A DNA stretch of 7,247 bases from Coriobacteriaceae bacterium. GTDB lineage: Bacteria; Actinomycetota; Coriobacteriia; Coriobacteriales; Eggerthellaceae. This document shows positions 1 to 4,016 of this stretch, one piece after another (positions within the stretch are counted from its first letter, which is position 1; each line of letters begins with the position of its first letter). The notes under the pieces were generated by a model, which saw only the letters and a program-made list of their open reading frames with translations, ran no database searches and had not been told where the DNA came from. Location of the stretch: NCBI GenBank assembly GCA_015062635.1, contig SUUF01000034.1:1-7247 (forward strand). Reading direction: 5' to 3'. Position numbers and translations under genes: made by a program.

Positions 1-3
1 CGA

Positions 4-10
4 AAGGAAG
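4..10 (+). promoter_or_regulatory. Ribosome binding site of the dehydrogenase
   Basis: AAGGAAG lies 5 nt before ATG 16. A second purine-rich stretch (GGAAGG, 18-23) lies 4 nt before the in-frame ATG 28. Either start is possible and they differ by four residues. The window opens at this site, so any promoter is outside it. Confidence 0.6.
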
Positions 11-15
11 TAAGT

Positions 16-1071
16 ATGGAAGGCAAGATGAACGCTCTGCTGAAGACCGCTCCGGAACCGGATGCGATGCAGTACGTCGAGGACTATCCGATTCCTCAGA
101 TCAAGGAGGACGAAGTCCTGCTCGAGATCAAGGCTGCCGGCATCTGCGGTACCGACCACTCGCTGTATCGTTGGAACGAGGCCATCGCCAACTCCTACAA
201 CATCCAGTGGCCCGCGATCTTCTGCCATGAGTTCTCCGGCGTTATCGCCGAGGTTGGCCCGAAGGCTCCCCAGAACCTGAAGGTCGGCATGCATGTCACC
301 GCCAACCCCATCCTTTATGATGACACCTGCGAGTGGTGCGACCGCGGCATGGTCAACATCTGCGACAACCGTCCGTTCTATGGCACCGACCTCCCGGGTG
401 CGTTCGCCAAGTACATGGCGATCCGCGGCATCAACGTCATCCCGATGCCGGAAGAGATCCCCTTCACCCAGGCTGCCCTGATGGAGCCCCTGTGCGTGGC
501 CATGAACGCTGTTGAGCGCCTCGATCCGCAGATCGGCGACACCTGCGTCGTCATGGGCCCCGGCGCCATCGGCCTGCTCATGGTCTCCCTGCTCATCCAG
601 GCCCGCGGCATCCGCAAGGTCATCGTCACCGGCCTCGACGCCGACAAGAAGCGCTTCGCTGTCGCCGAGAAGCTCGGCGCCATCTGCGTCAACGGCTCTG
701 AGTGCAACGTCGTCGAAAAGGTGAAGGAACTCACCGACGGCAAGGGCCCGAACTGCATCTTCGACGCTGCTGGTCACTTCACCGTCGTGCAGCAGGCTGT
801 GGAAATGGTCGCCAAGAACGGCAAGATCGGCATCACCGGCCTGCCGGCCCGCGCTTCCGAGCTCCACATGACCCCGATCGCGATGCGTCAGATCTCCATC
901 ATCGGCTCCCGCGCTTACACCCGTAAGAACTGGAAGCAGGCTCTGAACCTCCTGGCCAACGGCTTCGACATCTCCCTCATCTCCAACATGGTCGTCCCGA
1001 TGAGCGAGTGGCGCAAGGGCATGGAGTTCATCGAGTCCGGCGAGGGTCTGCGCGTCGTCCTCGAGCCGTAA
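16..1071 (+). CDS. Zinc-dependent medium-chain alcohol/polyol dehydrogenase
   Basis: This is a cytoplasmic NAD(P)-dependent dehydrogenase of the zinc-binding MDR superfamily, 351 residues, the usual length. The N-terminal GroES-like domain has the catalytic zinc ligands Cys44 (in GICGTDH), His71-Glu72 (CHEFSG) and Glu157 (LMEPLC). The Rossmann fold starts at GPGAIG (181-186). A structural-zinc lobe lies at 102-116, but the first of its four expected cysteines is Asp102; Cys105, Cys108 and Cys116 remain. The second beta strand ends VTGLD, with Gly where NAD-specific members often have Asp, so cofactor preference is open. The family includes threonine, sorbitol and butanediol dehydrogenases, and I cannot assign a substrate. 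ATG 16 follows AAGGAAG (4-10) by 5 nt. ATG 28 (MNALLKTAP) also has a purine-rich SD and matches the usual family N-terminus, so the true start may be there. It probably works with the two CoA-transferase-fold genes downstream. Confidence 0.9.
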   Translation: MEGKMNALLKTAPEPDAMQYVEDYPIPQIKEDEVLLEIKAAGICGTDHSLYRWNEAIANSYNIQWPAIFCHEFSGVIAEVGPKAPQNLKVGMHVTANPILYDDTCEWCDRGMVNICDNRPFYGTDLPGAFAKYMAIRGINVIPMPEEIPFTQAALMEPLCVAMNAVERLDPQIGDTCVVMGPGAIGLLMVSLLIQARGIRKVIVTGLDADKKRFAVAEKLGAICVNGSECNVVEKVKELTDGKGPNCIFDAAGHFTVVQQAVEMVAKNGKIGITGLPARASELHMTPIAMRQISIIGSRAYTRKNWKQALNLLANGFDISLISNMVVPMSEWRKGMEFIESGEGLRVVLEP

Positions 1072-1080
1072 GGCTTTCCA

Positions 1081-1093
1081 CGCGTATAACGCG
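1081..1093. repeat. Short perfect dyad CGCGT-ATA-ACGCG
   Basis: A 5-bp perfect inverted repeat with a 3-nt spacer lies 9 nt after the dehydrogenase stop codon. It could be a small protein-binding dyad or chance in GC-rich DNA. It contains TATAAC, but no -35 element lies at a suitable distance. Confidence 0.3.
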
Positions 1094-1117
1094 GACTTTA
1101 CGTTCTATCGCTGAACC

Positions 1118-1149
1118 GACGGGTCCCGGCCGCAAGACTGGGACCCGTC
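1118..1149 (+). terminator. Strong intercistronic hairpin without a U-tract
   Basis: GACGGGTCCC (1118-1127) and GGGACCCGTC (1140-1149) form a perfect 10-bp stem around a 12-nt loop, between the dehydrogenase and the first CoA-transferase gene. The bases after it (CCATAAACAG) are not a U-tract. It is therefore a poor intrinsic terminator and could instead attenuate, stop RNA decay or mark a processing site. No clear promoter follows it, so read-through into the next genes is likely. Confidence 0.5.
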
Positions 1150-1167
1150 CCATAAACAGGGGGTATC

Positions 1168-1181
1168 GCCGCAGGTGCGGC
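1168..1181 (+). promoter_or_regulatory. Small leader hairpin before the CoA-transferase SD
   Basis: GCCGC (1168-1172) pairs with GCGGC (1177-1181) across a 4-nt loop. The SD AAGGAG begins 19 nt downstream (1200). This may simply be local mRNA structure. TATATT at 1183-1188 resembles a -10 box but has no -35 partner. Confidence 0.25.
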
Positions 1182-1212
1182 CTATATTCCCTACGTTCTA
1201 AGGAGTAATTAC

Positions 1213-2541
1213 ATGGCAGGTTTGGAAGGCACCATCGTCATCGACCTTACCCAGTATGCCGCCGGCCCGGCCGCTTCCCGCGCGCTGGCCGAAATGGGCG
1301 CCAAGGTCATCAAGGTCGAGCCGTTCACCGGCGACGAGCAGCGCACGCAGGGCCTCGCATGGGGCATGCGTTTCCGCACCGAGTTTGACGATGTTGCGTA
1401 TGACTGCGGTTCCTTCAACAAGGAATGGACTGCTATCGACTGCAAGAACCCCGAGGGCAAGGAAGTTATGCTCAACCTCCTGTCCAAGGCCGACATCTTC
1501 GTGACGTCCCTGCGTTCCGGCGCCCTGAAGCGCCTGGGCCTGGACTACGAGACCCTGCACGAGAAGTTCCCGCGCCTGGTGTGGGCCCAGAACCGTGGCT
1601 ACGGCGAGTTTGGCCCGCTGAAGGACGCCAAGGGCTTCGACGCCACCGCGTTCGCCGCTCGTTCCGGCTTCGTTTCCGCCATCCCGCAGAACAACGCCTC
1701 TTATGAGCCGGGCAACAGCCCCATCGCCTTCGGCGACTGGAACACCGGCTGCGCTCTGGCCGCTGGCATCCTCGGCGCCTATGCTTGCGCGCTGAAGACC
1801 GGCGTCGGCGACAAGGTCACCGGCTCCCTGTACCACGTGGGCACCTGGGGCATGACCTCCGCCATCATCGCCCAGCAGCAGGGCTGCGACTACCCGAAGG
1901 ACCGCATGGAGGCCAAGTGCCCCACCAACAACAGCTACGTGTCCTCCGACGGCATCTGGTTCCTCATGTGCTTCGGCCACTACAACAAGTACCATGAGCT
2001 CGTCTTCAAGACCCTCGAGATGGATCCCATCTGGTACACCGCCGAGGAGTACAGCACGCTAGAGATCATGGCCGAGAACGGCAAGTACGTCGACGTCGTC
2101 GCCGCCATGCACAAGGCCTGCAAGCAGTTCACGTTCGCAGAGCTCGAGAAGCGCTTCCGCGAGAACGACATTCCGTTCGAGAAGATCCAGACCGTCACCG
2201 ACGTTCTGAACGACGACGAGGCCTTCGCCAACGACCAGCTGCGCAAGATCCCGTACGCCGAGCAGGGCTACGACAAGACCGGTTTCCCGGATGACGGCAC
2301 CTACACCGTTACCACGATGCCGTTCCGTCTGGCTAGCCTGGGCGACCCGGTTCTGTATCGCAGCCGTCCGACCGGCTACGACACCCGCCGCATCCTCAAG
2401 GAGTTCGGCTACACCGACGCCGAGGTCGACAAGCTCGACGCCAACGGCGCCGTCATGTGCTACAAGGGCGAGCCGTGCCCCGAGCTCGTGCTGCAGCCGA
2501 GCTATGGCCCGCACACCCCCGAAGAGAGGAAGGTCAAGTAA
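1213..2541 (+). CDS. CaiB/BaiF (family III) CoA-transferase
   Basis: This 442-residue cytoplasmic enzyme belongs to the family III CoA-transferases, which move CoA between carboxylic acids through an aspartyl-CoA thioester. The N-terminal fold is recognisable (GTIVIDLTQYAAGPAASRALAEMGAKV, cut here only for description, residues 6-32), followed by the LKRLGLDYETL motif (105-115). The probable catalytic Asp175 sits in FGDWNTG before the usual helix AAGILGAY. The stretch GYGEFGPLKDAKGFD (129-143) recalls the 2-hydroxyacid CoA-transferases HadA and FldA, but this is from memory. Phe142 stands where racemases have His. The C-terminal TRRILKEFGYTDAEVDKL (391-408) is typical, and about 34 extra residues with Cys416 and Cys422 follow. 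ATG 1213 is preceded by AAGGAG (1200-1205). The stop codon abuts the start of the next gene, so the two are translationally coupled and may form a heteromer. No HadBC-like dehydratase lies nearby. Confidence 0.9.
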   Translation: MAGLEGTIVIDLTQYAAGPAASRALAEMGAKVIKVEPFTGDEQRTQGLAWGMRFRTEFDDVAYDCGSFNKEWTAIDCKNPEGKEVMLNLLSKADIFVTSLRSGALKRLGLDYETLHEKFPRLVWAQNRGYGEFGPLKDAKGFDATAFAARSGFVSAIPQNNASYEPGNSPIAFGDWNTGCALAAGILGAYACALKTGVGDKVTGSLYHVGTWGMTSAIIAQQQGCDYPKDRMEAKCPTNNSYVSSDGIWFLMCFGHYNKYHELVFKTLEMDPIWYTAEEYSTLEIMAENGKYVDVVAAMHKACKQFTFAELEKRFRENDIPFEKIQTVTDVLNDDEAFANDQLRKIPYAEQGYDKTGFPDDGTYTVTTMPFRLASLGDPVLYRSRPTGYDTRRILKEFGYTDAEVDKLDANGAVMCYKGEPCPELVLQPSYGPHTPEERKVK

Positions 2542-3804
2542 ATGCCGAAGTCTTCCTTCAACGACATCACCGTACTCGACTTCTCGCGTTACCTTCCCGG
2601 TGGCTACGCGACCCAGACCCTTGCCGACCTGGGCGCCAACGTCATCAAGTGCGAGGACACGGGTCTTGGCGACTTCATGCGCCACGACTTCCCGACCAAG
2701 GGCGGCGGCGTTTCCTACTACGTCAACGCTCTGGGCCGCAACAAGAAGTCCGTTTCGCTGAACCTCAAGAACCCCGAGGTTGTCGAGGCCTTCAAGAAGA
2801 TGGCCGCCGAGGCTGACATCATCGTCGAGTCCTTCCGTCCGGGCGTCACCAAGAAGCTCGGCATCGACTACGACACGATCAAGGCCATCAACCCGCGCAT
2901 CATCTACTGCAGCATTTCCGCTTACGGTGCCACCGACCCGCGTTCCCTGAAGCCGCAGCACGACCTGAACATGCAGGCCACCGCTGGCTACCTGGCCGTG
3001 AACCATGGCTCCATGAGCCCGCTGCACCTGTGCGACCTTTCCACCGGCATGGTGGTTGGCCAGGCCCTGCTGGCCGCTCTGCTCGAGCGTAACGCCACCG
3101 GCGAGGGCTGCTACATCGACACCAGCATGTTCGACTGCTTCGTGTGGTGGAACTCCCTGCTGGACAGCCGTTGGAGCTTCAACGACGGCGTGTGCAAGCG
3201 CACCGACCTCGAGTATCCGTCCCTGGCGTACAACGTGTACGAGACCAAGGATGGCAAGCGCTACAGCCTGGGCATGGTCGAGGACAAGTTCTGGACCAAC
3301 TTCTGCAAGGCTATCGGCCACGAAGAGCTGCTGGGCCATGGCCTGGACCGCGAGTGGGAAGCCCCCGAGCTGTTCGAGACCGTCCGCGAGATCATGAAGT
3401 CCAAGACCTGCGACGAGTGGGTTGCTTGGTTCGATCAGCCCGAGAACGCCAACATGTGCGCCGCTAAGGTGAACACCAAGACCGAGGCTGTTGCCCAGCT
3501 GTGCGAGGAGAACCCCGAGGCTCTGGCCTACGTCGAGTTCCCGCGCGTCGGCCGCGTGCTGCAGACCGGCCTGCCGCACCACCTCTCCAATATCCCGACC
3601 CCGATTTCCGAGTACAAGGCCGTTTCCGACCTGGGCGAGGACACCGAGGCCGAGCTGAAGAAGGTTGGCTACGACGACGAGACCATCGCGCGTCTGCATG
3701 AGGAAGGCGGCATCAAGTTCGCCTCCGACTTCCCGTACGAGGAGGACCGTGCGCCCATCGCGCCGGAGGGCTTCGTGAACAACGAGCTTGGCGGCCTGTA
3801 CTAA
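2542..3804 (+). CDS. CaiB/BaiF-fold protein, CoA-transferase or acyl-CoA racemase
   Basis: This 420-residue paralogue of the preceding gene has the classic family III core: VLDFSRYLPGGYATQTLADLGA (start at residue 11; N-terminal fold), SFRPGVTKKLGIDYDTI (97-113), then NPRIIYCSISAYG. Asp165 in LCDLSTG is the expected catalytic Asp. It also has His140-Asp141 in QHDLN and Glu247 in GMVEDKFW. These match the positions of His126 and Glu241 of mycobacterial alpha-methylacyl-CoA racemase, whose third key residue is Asp156. The paralogue lacks these residues. It may therefore be an acyl-CoA epimerase, a transferase, or the second subunit of a heteromeric transferase such as BbsEF or SmtAB. The start codon directly follows the upstream TAA, with a GGAAGG-type SD inside the end of that gene. 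A strong terminator 43 nt downstream ends the operon. The substrate is unknown. Confidence 0.87.
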   Translation: MPKSSFNDITVLDFSRYLPGGYATQTLADLGANVIKCEDTGLGDFMRHDFPTKGGGVSYYVNALGRNKKSVSLNLKNPEVVEAFKKMAAEADIIVESFRPGVTKKLGIDYDTIKAINPRIIYCSISAYGATDPRSLKPQHDLNMQATAGYLAVNHGSMSPLHLCDLSTGMVVGQALLAALLERNATGEGCYIDTSMFDCFVWWNSLLDSRWSFNDGVCKRTDLEYPSLAYNVYETKDGKRYSLGMVEDKFWTNFCKAIGHEELLGHGLDREWEAPELFETVREIMKSKTCDEWVAWFDQPENANMCAAKVNTKTEAVAQLCEENPEALAYVEFPRVGRVLQTGLPHHLSNIPTPISEYKAVSDLGEDTEAELKKVGYDDETIARLHEEGGIKFASDFPYEEDRAPIAPEGFVNNELGGLY

Positions 3805-3847
3805 GCGCTGAGCACGTGAACGCCGCGGCAGCGTGAATGCCGCAAGG

Positions 3848-3871
3848 AAGGCCCCGCTTCGGCGGGGCCTT
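3848..3871 (+). terminator. Rho-independent terminator of the CoA-transferase operon
   Basis: AAGGCCCCGC (3848-3857) and GCGGGGCCTT (3862-3871) form a perfect 10-bp stem closed by a TTCG tetraloop, followed by the T-rich TCTGCGTCTT. It lies 43 nt after the stop codon of the second CaiB/BaiF gene and separates this operon from the secreted-protein gene. Confidence 0.92.
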
Positions 3872-3934
3872 TCTGCGTCTTGCCGGCCCCTTCCGATTTG
3901 GTCAATAGGGCGGTTCCGTTTGGTTAGCGCGATA

Positions 3935-3942
3935 TTGCGCAA
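3935..3942. promoter_or_regulatory. TTGCGCAA palindrome upstream of promoter
   Basis: A perfect 8-bp palindrome begins 30 nt upstream of the TATAAT box of the secreted-protein gene and sits inside a wider GCGC-gatatt-GCGC arrangement. Its position just upstream of the -35 region would suit an operator or activator site. No regulator can be named. Confidence 0.3.
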
Positions 3943-3964
3943 CAACTGCGTGCAAGGGCGTCCA

Positions 3965-3970
3965 TATAAT
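3965..3970 (+). promoter_or_regulatory. Promoter -10 box (TATAAT) of secreted-protein gene
   Basis: A perfect consensus TATAAT stands in an otherwise GC-rich gap, 52 bp before ATG 4017. No convincing -35 hexamer lies 15-19 bp upstream (the bases there read ACAACT at 17-bp spacing), so the promoter may depend on an activator. Transcription would start near 3977, giving a leader of about 40 nt. Confidence 0.6.
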
Positions 3971-4006
3971 CTGGTGATGCCTTATCGGCAGATAGGAAAT
4001 GGAACA

Positions 4007-4014
4007 GGGAGGGG
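4007..4014 (+). promoter_or_regulatory. Ribosome binding site deciding the secreted-protein start
   Basis: GGGAGGGG lies directly before ATG 4017, with core GGAGG at 4008-4012 and 4 nt to the ATG. It falls inside the alternative longer reading frame that starts at ATG 3999, which has only a weak upstream TAGGAA. This and the clean signal peptide favour ATG 4017. Confidence 0.7.
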
Positions 4015-4016
4015 TT

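Noticed and set aside
1198..1995. 265-codon open frame on the minus strand
   Set aside because: It is a shadow of the first CoA-transferase gene: no recognisable domain, and composition explained by codon bias of the real gene.
3815..3843. Near-direct repeat CGTGAACGCCGC / CGTGAATGCCGC
   Set aside because: Only two imperfect copies 17 bp apart just before the terminator, with no array or spacer pattern; not a CRISPR and probably chance in GC-rich sequence.
2059..3945. 628-codon open frame on the minus strand
   Set aside because: It lies opposite both CaiB/BaiF genes and runs through the strong terminator. Its product is low-complexity Val/Leu/Ala/Gly-rich without motifs, as expected opposite codon-biased GC-rich genes.
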